Below, in pieces: positions 44,028 to 52,672 of a stretch of DNA of 58,017 nt (position 1 is its first letter; every line of letters begins with the position of its first letter). The DNA is taken from assembly GCA_902493895.1 (NCBI GenBank), contig CABUQW010000008.1:1-58017 (forward strand), given 5' to 3'. The notes below the pieces were generated by a model that saw only the letters and a list, made by a program, of their open reading frames with translations, had not been told where the DNA came from and made no database searches. Both the position numbers and the translations under genes were made by a program. The DNA comes from an uncultured Collinsella sp. (GTDB lineage: Bacteria > Actinomycetota > Coriobacteriia > Coriobacteriales > Coriobacteriaceae).

Positions 44028-44498
44028 TTATAGCGAACGCAGGCGCTCTAGCTCGGCCTCGGCCTCGGCTATGCGCTCCTCGGTGGACTTCTTGCCGGTG
44101 ACGCGCACGTTCTTGCGCGCGCCCTTGAGCAGCTTGATCTCCTCCTCGACCATGGCCGCCAGCGCCTCGAAGCGGTTGGCGTTCACGGGCAGGCCGATGT
44201 CCATGAGGCACTGCATGTCGAGCATCAGCTGCTCGCAGTCGGCTATCGCCAGCGTCAGGTAACGCTTGCGCTCAAGTGCGTTGAACGAACTGTTGGGGTA
44301 GAAGCAGTCGGCGCGGTTGACGTTGTACACGATGCTGCGCGCCGTCTCCACGGTCGGCACCGCGTTCAGCAGCCTGTAGGCCTTGGGCACTACTGAGGAG
44401 GACGCCATCAGCTTATTAACCTCCACGCGGATGGCGATGGCCTGCGTGAAGAACTTGTACTCGGACACCTCGCGGTTGCGCTGGTAGACGCCGCTCAC
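44028..44498 (-). CDS. avd: Accessory variability determinant (Avd-like)
   Basis: Small helical protein that binds the reverse transcriptase and template RNA in this class of element, forming a pentameric four-helix-bundle barrel in the characterised example. The 156-residue product is helical and basic, with helices such as FFTQAIAIRVEVNKLM, YLTLAIADCEQLMLDMQCLMDIG and RFEALAAMVEEEIKLLKGARKNVRV. The start is a GTG at 44498, five bases after AGGAGG; the reading frame is open further upstream only by chance across the terminator. It ends 24 bases before the template repeat. Confidence 0.88.
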   Translation of the reverse strand: MSGVYQRNREVSEYKFFTQAIAIRVEVNKLMASSSVVPKAYRLLNAVPTVETARSIVYNVNRADCFYPNSSFNALERKRYLTLAIADCEQLMLDMQCLMDIGLPVNANRFEALAAMVEEEIKLLKGARKNVRVTGKKSTEERIAEAEAELERLRSL

Positions 44499-44521
44499 GT
44501 GCACCTCCTGGGGAAACTGGC

Positions 44522-44545
44522 AAAAAAACGGCCCGCTTCGCGGGC
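44522..44545 (-). terminator. Terminator between target gene and avd
   Basis: A 6-bp GC stem (44531-44536 with 44540-44545) with GAA loop, followed on the minus strand by CG and seven T. It lies about 57 bases after the target gene stop and 24 bases before avd. It could reduce late-operon read-through into the retroelement genes. Confidence 0.75.
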
Positions 44546-44549
44546 AGGA

Positions 44550-44572
44550 GGCGACCGCGCAAGGCGGTCGCC
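44550..44572. repeat. Perfect inverted repeat downstream of the variable repeat
   Basis: Nine-base arms (44550-44558 and 44564-44572) with a five-base loop, 30 bases beyond the target gene stop and about 46 bases beyond the variable repeat. In characterised elements a hairpin or cruciform of similar stem size at this position promotes homing into the variable repeat. That role here is inferred from position and size. Confidence 0.75.
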
Positions 44573-44601
44573 TAAAAGCAGAGTATAGAGCACACGGCTG
44601 G

Positions 44602-45510
44602 CTAGCCGACGAGGAGGCCGGGGCGGGGGCGAACCCAGACGCCCGCCGCCGAGGCGTAGTCGGCAGAGCCGCCGCCGTTGACGTAGCACACGTCGGACGC
44701 GGAGCCCGACGCAACGGAACGCAGCCACCAATTGCACCGACCTCCGTTGACTCGGTGCGCCGTGTCGCGGAACAGGTCGAACTGGCAGTCGAAGCCGACG
44801 CTGTAGCCCTTGGTGCCCCACACTGGGCAGCCGTACACCTCCATCTCGGACAGCGAGAACACCTTGCCGATATCCTGCCAGCTCCACGAGTTGGAGTCGT
44901 TGAGCGCGCCGCTGGCGCTGTAACGCTCCTCAAGCAGGACGCGCTGGGTCAGCAGGTACTTGGTCAGGCCCTCGGGCAGGCACGCCTCGAAGGACGTCTC
45001 CCACGCCTTGAGGTTGCTCCCCAAGTAGGGGTTCTTGGTCTCGGCCGTCCCTTGGTTGGTGTTGGTGGTGTTCCACATCAGGAAGCTGTCGTTGGCCACG
45101 CCGGTCGCGGTCTTGGCCACGGACACGGGAGCGGACGCCACGAACGCGATATGGTGTCCCTTGCTGTTGTCGCCGCAGTACAGGTACGGGTCGATATGGG
45201 CCAGGAGGAATCGCACGGACTGCTGGGCGGCGACGGCGGATGCGCTCACGAGGGGCACGTCCAGGTAGTCGCCCACGCGCAGGCCTGCGAAGTTCGCGGC
45301 GGCGATGCGCTTGTGCAGCGCGTCGTACACGCTGCCGCTGCCGATCTCTCCCGCCAGGATGGCGGCGATGTTCTGCCCGCCGTACTTGCCGATTTGGCCC
45401 TGGCGGTTGTACTCGGCGTTGTTGAGCGCTGTCTGCGCGTTGCTGCGCGCGGTATCGTCGATGACGTTGAGCGGCTGGCCGCCTACGACCAGCGTCTTTG
45501 CATTTGCCAT
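44602..45510 (-). CDS. Variable tail protein, target of the retroelement
   Basis: Presumed receptor-binding or tail-tip protein. The 302-residue product has an N-terminal half likely to attach to the phage tail. The C-terminal domain has the WWLRS and VWVRPRPG motifs, resembling the DUF6273/formylglycine-enzyme-like C-type lectin fold used by many retroelement targets. The variable repeat encodes about residues 257-298, at the very end. The ATG follows AAGGAGG by four bases and lies nine bases after the preceding baseplate gene. Nine residues differ from the template-encoded version, all at adenine-containing codons. Confidence 0.92.
   Translation of the reverse strand: MANAKTLVVGGQPLNVIDDTARSNAQTALNNAEYNRQGQIGKYGGQNIAAILAGEIGSGSVYDALHKRIAAANFAGLRVGDYLDVPLVSASAVAAQQSVRFLLAHIDPYLYCGDNSKGHHIAFVASAPVSVAKTATGVANDSFLMWNTTNTNQGTAETKNPYLGSNLKAWETSFEACLPEGLTKYLLTQRVLLEERYSASGALNDSNSWSWQDIGKVFSLSEMEVYGCPVWGTKGYSVGFDCQFDLFRDTAHRVNGGRCNWWLRSVASGSASDVCYVNGGGSADYASAAGVWVRPRPGLLVG
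44618..44740 (-). repeat. Variable repeat (VR) at the 3' end of the target gene
   Basis: Matches the template at 43881-44003. Reading the coding strand from template to variable copy, 11 changes are A to G, two A to C and one A to T. Seven asparagine codons, one threonine and one tyrosine codon are altered; residues change to Asp, Gly, Ser, Ala and Cys. The 3' end is GC-rich (CGCCCCCGCCCCGG) and unchanged, as expected of the initiation-of-homing site. Confidence 0.97.
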
Positions 45511-45519
45511 TTATCCTCC

Positions 45520-46257
45520 TTAGGAAAGGGTTACCGTGCTGCCCGATACCGAGCACGTGCTGCCGAACGTCACCGTGTCACCGGATACCGACGCCTTGCC
45601 GGCAGGGCAGTAGACCGTGCCGTCCATGTAGATGAACTTGTCTGTCGCGTCGGCGAGCATCGTCGCGAGCTGGCCGTTCTGGCGGCGCAGCTCGGCGATG
45701 TCGGACTCGCCGGCGGCGCCCTGCGCCGCCGCGTTCGCGATCTGCAATGCCGCGCTTGCCGCCGCATCGGCCCTCGACGCCGCACCGCTAGCGGCGGATG
45801 CCGCATCGAACGCGGATTGACCGAGCCGAGATAGCTCAGTGCTCCACTTCCTGTAGAGCTCGTCGAGCTCCTGGTCGTAGCTGACGGCAGGCCCTGTTGT
45901 CCCGTCCACATTTCCCAGGATGACGAGCGCGAAGTCCTCGGTCGTCTCGGAGGCGCTGTCGCCGGAGCAGAACTCGAAGTACGCGAGGCGGCACTTCCCC
46001 GCCCCGTTGACCGCCTGCGGCGGGAGCGTGACGCTCACCGTGCCGGTGCCCACGGTCGCCGAACAGCGCGCCCACGTGCCGTCGGCGTGGAGCACGCACA
46101 GGCGCGCGAGCTGGCACGTCGGGGTGTACGTCGCGCCGTCCACGGTGAGCGACGCCGTTATCTTCTGGGTCTGGGTCTCGCCCCGGCGCACCGTGACGCG
46201 CTGCGGGACTGTGCCCGGGCGCTTGCGCATGTCGAGCGCTATGGCGTGAGTGATCAT
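45520..46257 (-). CDS. Baseplate upper-protein-like phage protein
   Basis: The 245-residue product has an N-terminal beta-sandwich like the BppU/DUF2479 family (VTVRRGETQTQKITASLTVDGATY), seen in the first module of siphophage baseplate proteins. An alanine-rich helical stretch, a short coiled coil (IAELRRQNGQLATMLADATDKF) and a small beta C-terminus follow. It precedes the variable protein by nine bases and may hold it on the baseplate. The function is inferred from domain resemblance and position. Confidence 0.75.
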   Translation of the reverse strand: MITHAIALDMRKRPGTVPQRVTVRRGETQTQKITASLTVDGATYTPTCQLARLCVLHADGTWARCSATVGTGTVSVTLPPQAVNGAGKCRLAYFEFCSGDSASETTEDFALVILGNVDGTTGPAVSYDQELDELYRKWSTELSRLGQSAFDAASAASGAASRADAAASAALQIANAAAQGAAGESDIAELRRQNGQLATMLADATDKFIYMDGTVYCPAGKASVSGDTVTFGSTCSVSGSTVTLS

Positions 46258-46652
46258 TCCTTAGCCTCCAGCGACTTGAGCGCGGCGAGCGCGGCCCTGA
46301 AGGCCTCGACCGGGTCGATGGCCTCGGTCCCCTCCCCCGTCTCGTCGGCCGTGGCCGGCTGCGGGTCGACGATGGCCGAGAGCGCGTCGAACACGGCGAC
46401 CGTGGCGGCGGTGCGCTCATCGACGTACCCGGCGGTCGCCAGCGGGATGCCGTTGACCGTGGGGTCGGGCTTGCGGACGTCCGCGGCATTGACGACCTCG
46501 CGCGTGCCGTCGTCGTACTGGGCGACAAATATGAGTCCGGCGTCCTCGGCACGCCGGAGCACCTCCGGATCGTACTCCGTCAGGCACTGTTCGTTGTTTC
46601 CGATGATGTCGTGGACGGCGTAGCCCACGACGATTTTCTTGCTTGCTTCCAT
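46254..46652 (-). CDS. Phage tail-region protein of unknown function
   Basis: The product of about 132 residues has no recognised motif. The first half is mixed alpha-beta (IVVGYAVHDIIGN, GLIFVAQYDDGTREVVN); the second half is helical and Ala/Glu-rich. It lies between the tail-tip protein and baseplate gene and overlaps the latter by four bases. I prefer the ATG at 46652, nine bases after AAAGGA, but an ATG at 46670 is also possible. Confidence 0.65.
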   Translation of the reverse strand: MEASKKIVVGYAVHDIIGNNEQCLTEYDPEVLRRAEDAGLIFVAQYDDGTREVVNAADVRKPDPTVNGIPLATAGYVDERTAATVAVFDALSAIVDPQPATADETGEGTEAIDPVEAFRAALAALKSLEAKE

Positions 46653-46673
46653 TCCTTCTTGTCCTTTCATCTC

Positions 46674-49505
46674 TTATCCGCTCCACCCGGACGGCATGGT
46701 CGACACACCGATCAGCAGGCCGTTCCGGAACTCGAGCACCGACGATGTCTGGGACTGGTCGTTGAAATATTTCTTGCCGTTCTCCGTGTAAAGCGGGTGG
46801 TATGCCGCTCCGACCTTGGTCGTCAGGCCTGACCACGTCGTGACGCTCGTGTCGGCGCTGCCGCTCACGCTGAGCCTCGGGGTCGAGACTCGCACGACGC
46901 CCTGTCCCTGCAGCTGCAGTCCGTGGTAGATAATCGACGGATTGTCGATGTCATGTGACGTTGAGGAGCATTCGATGTATCCATACTGCGTGCCGTCCTT
47001 GAACCCAGCCAGCTTCCCGCTCGAGTCGAGTTCCATGGCGTACCCGCTGTTGCGGTTTCCACCGGTGAAGCTTCCGGTCGCCGTGATGTTCTTCGCCGTC
47101 ATGTAGTTGGTCGTCAGCACGCCTTCCTTGAGGTTCCACGAGTTGCGCCCCTTTGCGTCCGCGAGAGTCCCGGTTGCGATGTATGTCGCGTTGACGTAGA
47201 CCCTGTTGTTGCTCATGTAGAGCCCCTGGTCTGCGCCGTTGTTCGTCAGGCGGTCGAAGATGGCCTTCTGGTCCATCTGCTCGTCGTAGGCGCTCAGGAT
47301 GCCGTCGGCGTAGTCCGCCGCGTCCTTCTGCTCGATGGCGTGGCGCGCCCCGGTCGCGGCCTCGGCATAGTCCTTGACCGCGCTCGAGTAGGCGCCGTAG
47401 GCCGCGTCGTACTCGTACATGACGGCCTTGAGCTCCTCGGCGGTCTTGCATTTGAGCACCTTGTCGACCTTGTCGGCGTAGGCGCCGTAGGTGCCGCCCT
47501 CGTCGGTCATGCCGAAGGCCTTGGTGTAGCGCGGGCCGAGGACCGACGAGACGAACTGGGCGCTCAGCGCCTTGTTGGACTTCAGCGAGTTGAATTGGCT
47601 CGTCGCCTCCTCGCGCTCCTTGTCCACGTCCTGCTTGGCCTTCTTCACAGCCGCGGCCTCGGCCTCGGTCACGACGCCGTCCCTTGCGAGGTCCTGCACC
47701 GTCGTGTCGAGGCCGTTGAGTGAGCCCGTGAGGTCGTACGCGCTCTGGTAGGCCTTGTTGTACGCGGCCTCCAGCACCGGCGCCGTGTGGGTGACGCTGC
47801 CGTCGCCGTAGGTGACGCGCTCCATCGACCAGATAAAATAGCCGTTCGACCATTGCGGTATGTCTTCCGACCATCCCAGCTCGGGATTCTGCATGTTCAT
47901 CGGCGGCACGCTGTCCGATTGATTCCTCGCGTAGAGCTTCACCGTGGATTTGACCACAGTGTTCGTCGTCGCGATGTCCTTGCCATCGAGCTTCGCGCCC
48001 GGCCCGAGATGCACCTTGCTCTCGTCGAGATTCCAATAATTCTTCCCTGATTTGTCCTGAATCGTGCCGGCCTTGATCAGGTCGCCGAGCATCGTGCCGA
48101 AGCAGATGAACTCGGCGAAGAAACCCTTTCCGGTGCCGAAGGTGCGCCAGTCCCACGAGCCGTCGGCCTTGCAGCCGGAGGCGATGCGGAAGCCCTGGGA
48201 GCACAGCTGCATGGCCATGCCGTCGCCGGTCGTCGAGCGGCCGTCCGCGTCGAGGGGCACGGAGCCGAATATCAGGCCGCGCTCGAAGCTCGTGTGGACG
48301 TAGCTGTTGCCCGCGAGGTTGAACTGCGTATTCATGCTGTCCATGACCTGCTGGAGGTACGACGGCGGCGTGGATGCCGCCACGTCCCAGTTGGACGAGC
48401 GCTTCGACAGGCTGGACACTTTCTGCTGCTGCGCCAGCAACATGTCCGTGATTGTCTCGGTCACGTTGCCGAGCGTCACGCGCATGGCGCCCCCGAGCTC
48501 GTCGGTCACGAGCTTGGTCACGCGGCCCTCGCAGCGCAGCGCCGGCGAGAAGCACGTGTCGACGATCTGCACGTCGTCGCCGACGGCCACGCCCTCCCAT
48601 TCGCGCCCGAACTGCACGAGGTCGACGACGTCGGCCTCGTAAGTCATGCCGGGCTCCTTGCGGGAGCCGAAGTACGCGTGGGTCTCGGCGAGCAGCGTCG
48701 CCGCGTCCTCGCAATTTGGATTTTCATATTGTCCGAACACGTGCGCGCGCCCGCCCCTGCCGTCGGGTCGCCCGTACAGCTTGAGCGCGGTCGCGTCCTC
48801 CACGTAGTTCTTGCCGTTGTTGATGTCGCCGAAGGTCAGCTTGCGGCCGTATCCGCCGGTATCCGTCTCGATTCCCTTGCCGTAGCCGTAGCAGGCCGTT
48901 ATCGCCCCGTAATGCTCGGTGCGGGAGACGGATGTCAGGTCCTTGGTGTAGGTGAATCGGCGGTGGCCGCCCTTCGCGCCGCGATGCGAGCGGATGCCCA
49001 CCCTGCGAGAGGTCACCTTGCCGCCGGATACGGTGATTTCAGTCTCAAGCTCGCCGCCGCATTTCAAGATTGACTGGAGCGCCTCGCGCGACGAGGTGTG
49101 GTAGAAGGTCAGGCCCTTGTCGACGGTGCCGGTCTGGTCGACCGTTCCGGCGGTCCAGCGCGTCGGCCCAAGACAGACATTCAGCGCCTGCAAGAAGCCG
49201 TAGCCGTAGGGGCGCTTGTCCTCGATATAGTCGCCGTACGTCTCGCAGATTGAGTTGATCGCCGTGTCCGTGTAGACCGTATCGCCTCCGGCGTGGAGGC
49301 CCTTGGGGTCTTGGCAGACGTGCTCATGCACCTTTCCGAGGCGGTCGGCCCACACGAGGCGGTAGCCCTGCTTGAGCGCGAAGGTCGTGGCGATGTCCAC
49401 GCTGTCCTCGCCGTTGAGCTCGTCGGTATGGGTGAGGGCGAGCAGCTCCTCGGGGCCGATTGTCGCCACGTAGGCGTCCTGCCACGTGTATACGTCAATT
49501 CGCAC
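46674..49505 (-). CDS. Tail-tip protein (Tal/prophage endopeptidase-tail family)
   Basis: Caps the distal tail and contacts the host surface. The 943-residue product has the N-terminal gp27-like hub fold common to siphophage minor structural proteins (MRIDVYTWQDAYVATIGPEELLALTHTDELNGEDSV region). A middle section carries a helical coiled region (LARDGVVTEAEAAAVKKAKQDVDKEREE), and the C-terminus is beta-rich. No clear catalytic peptidase motif is visible. The start is a GTG at 49505 immediately after the distal tail gene stop, with a strong ribosome site in that gene's last codons. Confidence 0.85.
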   Translation of the reverse strand: MRIDVYTWQDAYVATIGPEELLALTHTDELNGEDSVDIATTFALKQGYRLVWADRLGKVHEHVCQDPKGLHAGGDTVYTDTAINSICETYGDYIEDKRPYGYGFLQALNVCLGPTRWTAGTVDQTGTVDKGLTFYHTSSREALQSILKCGGELETEITVSGGKVTSRRVGIRSHRGAKGGHRRFTYTKDLTSVSRTEHYGAITACYGYGKGIETDTGGYGRKLTFGDINNGKNYVEDATALKLYGRPDGRGGRAHVFGQYENPNCEDAATLLAETHAYFGSRKEPGMTYEADVVDLVQFGREWEGVAVGDDVQIVDTCFSPALRCEGRVTKLVTDELGGAMRVTLGNVTETITDMLLAQQQKVSSLSKRSSNWDVAASTPPSYLQQVMDSMNTQFNLAGNSYVHTSFERGLIFGSVPLDADGRSTTGDGMAMQLCSQGFRIASGCKADGSWDWRTFGTGKGFFAEFICFGTMLGDLIKAGTIQDKSGKNYWNLDESKVHLGPGAKLDGKDIATTNTVVKSTVKLYARNQSDSVPPMNMQNPELGWSEDIPQWSNGYFIWSMERVTYGDGSVTHTAPVLEAAYNKAYQSAYDLTGSLNGLDTTVQDLARDGVVTEAEAAAVKKAKQDVDKEREEATSQFNSLKSNKALSAQFVSSVLGPRYTKAFGMTDEGGTYGAYADKVDKVLKCKTAEELKAVMYEYDAAYGAYSSAVKDYAEAATGARHAIEQKDAADYADGILSAYDEQMDQKAIFDRLTNNGADQGLYMSNNRVYVNATYIATGTLADAKGRNSWNLKEGVLTTNYMTAKNITATGSFTGGNRNSGYAMELDSSGKLAGFKDGTQYGYIECSSTSHDIDNPSIIYHGLQLQGQGVVRVSTPRLSVSGSADTSVTTWSGLTTKVGAAYHPLYTENGKKYFNDQSQTSSVLEFRNGLLIGVSTMPSGWSG

Positions 49506-50204
49506 CTAGAGCCACCTCTCCTCCCATTCGAGCGTCGCGGTGCCGCCGCTCGTCTTAATCTGCTGCACGCCGTCAAGCGAGAAGAAGTCGCTCGCGACGG
49601 TCACGGGCCAGTCCGCGCCGTTGACGGTGCAGCGCTCGGCGCGCATGTCCAGCACTACGGTCTGCGCACCGGTGAAGCTCGCCTCGACGCGGACGAAGCG
49701 CCCGGTCGAGACGTTAGTGATTGTCCAGCTCGAGCCTGCCGGGGGCTTGCACGTGACCGTAGGGTAGGCCCTGTAGTTGCCCCCGGCGGCGACGGCGCGC
49801 TGGGATGCCGACACCTGCTCGGAGCGCCGCTGCCCGTAGGCGGCGGGGTCTGCACAGTAGAACCCGAGCGTGAGATTCGGCATGTGCGCGTTGCGCCCCT
49901 GCTCCGCCCCTCCCCTGTAGCGCGCGAGCATGTAGCGCTCGGGAGCGTCGTCGAGCACGAGGGCCTTCTCGCCGCCGGACAGCGCCGAGGCGAGCACGGC
50001 CCTTGCCTCGGCGACCTCGTCGAGGGAGCCGCCGACGATGTTGCAGTCGACCGCTATCTCGACGGGCTCGAGGCCCGTGGCACGGACGTGTGTGCCGTCC
50101 ATGCCGGGGACCTCGGTCTCATCGAGCCGCACCTTGGGGACAATCGGTCTCGTGACCTTGGTCACCAGCAGGTACGGCGTGAGGTCGATTCCGCCGAATA
50201 TCAT
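49506..50204 (-). CDS. Distal tail protein (Dit, Siphovirus tail family)
   Basis: Forms the hexameric hub joining tail tube and baseplate. The 232-residue product begins MIFGGIDLTPYLLVTKVTRP and has an N-terminal ring domain with VPGMDGTHV, then LDEVAEARAVLASALSGGEKALVLDD. A C-terminal galectin-like region follows. This is the usual Dit layout. I placed the start at 50204, where ATGA overlaps the tape-measure stop. It sits between tape measure and tail-tip genes, its expected place. Confidence 0.88.
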   Translation of the reverse strand: MIFGGIDLTPYLLVTKVTRPIVPKVRLDETEVPGMDGTHVRATGLEPVEIAVDCNIVGGSLDEVAEARAVLASALSGGEKALVLDDAPERYMLARYRGGAEQGRNAHMPNLTLGFYCADPAAYGQRRSEQVSASQRAVAAGGNYRAYPTVTCKPPAGSSWTITNVSTGRFVRVEASFTGAQTVVLDMRAERCTVNGADWPVTVASDFFSLDGVQQIKTSGGTATLEWEERWL

Positions 50205-52672
50205 GCGAACCCCCTTGCGGCGAGCGTGTGCCTGCCGCGCATCGCGATGGCGGAGGAGACGCGCTCCGAGTCGATGTACAGGTTTCCGTCCTTGTCCCGG
50301 ATCTGCTCGAGGACGGACAGGATGCCGGCGAGGGCGTCGCCGGAATCCTCCTCGGGACGTGCCGGAGTGTAGACCGCGGACGGAGCGACGGTCAGGCCCG
50401 TCGAGAGCATCCCCTGCGCGGTGTCCATGGCGCCGCTGATGGCGGAGACCACGGCGCCGGTGCCGGAGCCGATGCCCTGCGCCCAGCCCTGCATGAGGGC
50501 CTTGCCCGAGAAGGTCGTGTAGCCGTGCCCGGAGAAGGGGCCGACCTTTGCCGGCGAGAACGGGAAGAAGGAGCGGATTCTTGAGACTGCACCTGAGACC
50601 GCCGAGGTCACCGAGCCGATAGCGGACATGATGCCGTCCTTCAGGCCGTTGAGTATCGACTTGCCGGAGTTGAAGAGCCAGTTGCGCGCACCCGAGAAGA
50701 ACCCGGTGATCTTGCCCTTGATGTTCGTGACGGTCCTGTAGACGGAGTTGATTCCGTTGGACGCCGCGCTCTTGATGCCCTCCCAGATGGACGAGCAGGC
50801 GCTCTTGATGCTCCCCCACATGCTCGACCACGTGGAGCTGATGCTGTTGAGTACGGAGCTGATCACGCCGCTGACCTGATTTATCGCCGAGTTGACGGCG
50901 AACTTGATGCGTCCCCAGACCACCTCGGCGAAATCGCGGACGGTGTCCCACACGCTTGACCAAATCGAGCTGATTCCATCGAGCGTGGACGTTATCACGG
51001 ACTCGACGACCCCGATGGCCGCCCGCACGGCGAACTCTATCTGCGACCAGACGAGCTCGGCTACCGACTTGATGGTGTTCCAGACCGTATCCCAGTCTCC
51101 GCTTATCGCGGCGGTGACCGTGGAGATGACTGTCTGCACCACGACCATCGCGACCTGGACGGCAGTGGAGATTGCATCCATCACGCCAGTCAGGACAGCG
51201 GAGATCACCGGCCAGACCGCGTTCCAGACGGCGGAGATGATGCCCATCGCCACCTGAATCGCGCCCTGGATGAGCGGCATCGCCGCAAGCACGGCGGACA
51301 GCACGGACTGCACGGCGGGCATGGCGATGGCGACGAGCTGCGAGACGGTCGTCATTACGTCCGCGATAACACCGACCAGGAGGCCGATGACCGGCGACAA
51401 CGCCTGCACGATGCCGAGCACCACCTGTATGCCGGTGGAAAGCACCGGCAGCACGGCCTGCGCGATGTTGAGCAGCGCCGTGCCGATTGGCGCGATGAGC
51501 GGCGCGATGAACCCGATTGCCGCCTTGATGCCGTTACCGACGGACGTGGCCACGCCGAGGATGGCCTGAAGCGCCGAGCAGATCTGCGAGGAGTCCACCT
51601 TCGGCAGCTTGATCCCGATGCCGGCGAGCGCCCCGACGGCGATGTTCCACGCCGTGGCGAGCGCCTCGGACACGATTGGCGTGAGCACAGACGCGATGCC
51701 GGAGAGCGCCGCGGGGAGCGCCTTGATGATGCCCTGCCCAATCTGCGCGACGCGCGGCGCGATGTTCTTGGCCACGGCGCCGACGGACGTGAGCAGCTGC
51801 TCGGTGAGCTGCGAGAAGTCCACGTCGTCTCGGCCCAGACCGGTGAGGAAGTTCTCCCATGATGCCTTGGCCATGCCGATGGAGCCGGAGATGGTCGTCG
51901 CGGCCTCCTTGGAGGTCGTGCCGGTGATGCCCATCTCGGACTGCACGGTGTGGATAGCCTCGACCACGTCGGCGTAGCTGTCGATGGTGAGGTCGGCGGT
52001 CTTGCCCTGCGCCGCGCGCAGCTTGTTGGCGTCCGCGATGAGTCGCTCCATCTCGGACTTCGTGCCGCCGTAGCCCAGCTTCAGGTTGTCCAGCATCGTA
52101 TAGTTTTGCTTGGCAAAACCTTGGTAGGCGTTCTGGACGTCGGCCATGTCCGAGCCCATCTTGTTGACGTTGTCCGCCATGTCGCCCATCGCCGTGTTGG
52201 CGGACTCGGCGGCCTTCGCCACGTCGCCGCCGCACGAGCTCACGAGCGATGCGGCGAAGCTGGTCGCCTGGGTCATGTATTGGTTGGCGCTCATGCCGCA
52301 CGTCTTGTACGCTTCCGCGGCGTATCCCTGCAGTTTGCCGGACGCGGAGCCGAAGAGCGTATCGACGCCGCCGACCAGCTGCTCGTAGTCGGCGTATGCG
52401 GATACCGCAGCGCCGCCGATTGCGGTCACCGCCGTGGTGAGCGCGCCCATGCCAGCCGCGGCGACGGTGCCCACGCCTCTTGCGACGGTGCCGAGCCCGC
52501 TCAGCAGCCCGCTGGAGCGCTTGACCCCGCCGTCCACGCCGGAGGTCATCGAGTCGCCGAATGACTTTCCGGCCTTGGAGCCCGTGTCGCCGAACTCCGA
52601 GCAGATACTGCCGGCGAAGCCCTTCATGGACGGCATGAGCGTGATGCATGCCGAGCCTACGCTAGTCGCCAT
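50201..52672 (-). CDS. Tail tape measure protein
   Basis: Sets tail length and is ejected with DNA. The 823-residue product has a short N-terminal TMP domain (AYADYEQLVGGVDTLFGSASGKLQGYAAEAYKTCGMSANQYM). Long hydrophobic Ala/Ile/Val-rich central repeats with regularly spaced VLTPIVSEAL- and VWNAVWPVISAVL-like segments follow. WDTVWNTIKSV, IWSSVWDTVRDF and TWSSMWGSIKSA repeats lie near the C-terminus. The size and hydrophobic repeat pattern are characteristic. It overlaps the frameshifted chaperone reading frame by 11 bases. Confidence 0.94.
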   Translation of the reverse strand: MATSVGSACITLMPSMKGFAGSICSEFGDTGSKAGKSFGDSMTSGVDGGVKRSSGLLSGLGTVARGVGTVAAAGMGALTTAVTAIGGAAVSAYADYEQLVGGVDTLFGSASGKLQGYAAEAYKTCGMSANQYMTQATSFAASLVSSCGGDVAKAAESANTAMGDMADNVNKMGSDMADVQNAYQGFAKQNYTMLDNLKLGYGGTKSEMERLIADANKLRAAQGKTADLTIDSYADVVEAIHTVQSEMGITGTTSKEAATTISGSIGMAKASWENFLTGLGRDDVDFSQLTEQLLTSVGAVAKNIAPRVAQIGQGIIKALPAALSGIASVLTPIVSEALATAWNIAVGALAGIGIKLPKVDSSQICSALQAILGVATSVGNGIKAAIGFIAPLIAPIGTALLNIAQAVLPVLSTGIQVVLGIVQALSPVIGLLVGVIADVMTTVSQLVAIAMPAVQSVLSAVLAAMPLIQGAIQVAMGIISAVWNAVWPVISAVLTGVMDAISTAVQVAMVVVQTVISTVTAAISGDWDTVWNTIKSVAELVWSQIEFAVRAAIGVVESVITSTLDGISSIWSSVWDTVRDFAEVVWGRIKFAVNSAINQVSGVISSVLNSISSTWSSMWGSIKSACSSIWEGIKSAASNGINSVYRTVTNIKGKITGFFSGARNWLFNSGKSILNGLKDGIMSAIGSVTSAVSGAVSRIRSFFPFSPAKVGPFSGHGYTTFSGKALMQGWAQGIGSGTGAVVSAISGAMDTAQGMLSTGLTVAPSAVYTPARPEEDSGDALAGILSVLEQIRDKDGNLYIDSERVSSAIAMRGRHTLAARGFA

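Larger units (their letters stand above)
42428..45510 (-). other. Diversity-generating retroelement, complete cassette
   Basis: In transcription order the cassette has target gene with variable repeat, hairpins, avd, template repeat and reverse transcriptase. This is the same arrangement as the Bordetella phage BPP-1 mtd-avd-TR-brt element. Known mechanism of the class: the template repeat RNA is copied by the reverse transcriptase with random bases opposite adenines, and the cDNA replaces the variable repeat. All required parts are visible here and appear intact. The location between baseplate and lysis genes points to diversification of a phage host-recognition protein. Confidence 0.96.

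Noticed and set aside
43660..44211. Open frame across the template repeat starting MDGGRALF
   Set aside because: It reads the template in a different frame from the target protein and overlaps avd; it is not supported as a gene.
46951..48714. Long arginine-rich minus-strand frame inside the tail-tip gene
   Set aside because: Out-of-frame shadow of 46674-49505; composition is repetitive Arg/Gly/Ala with no start signal.
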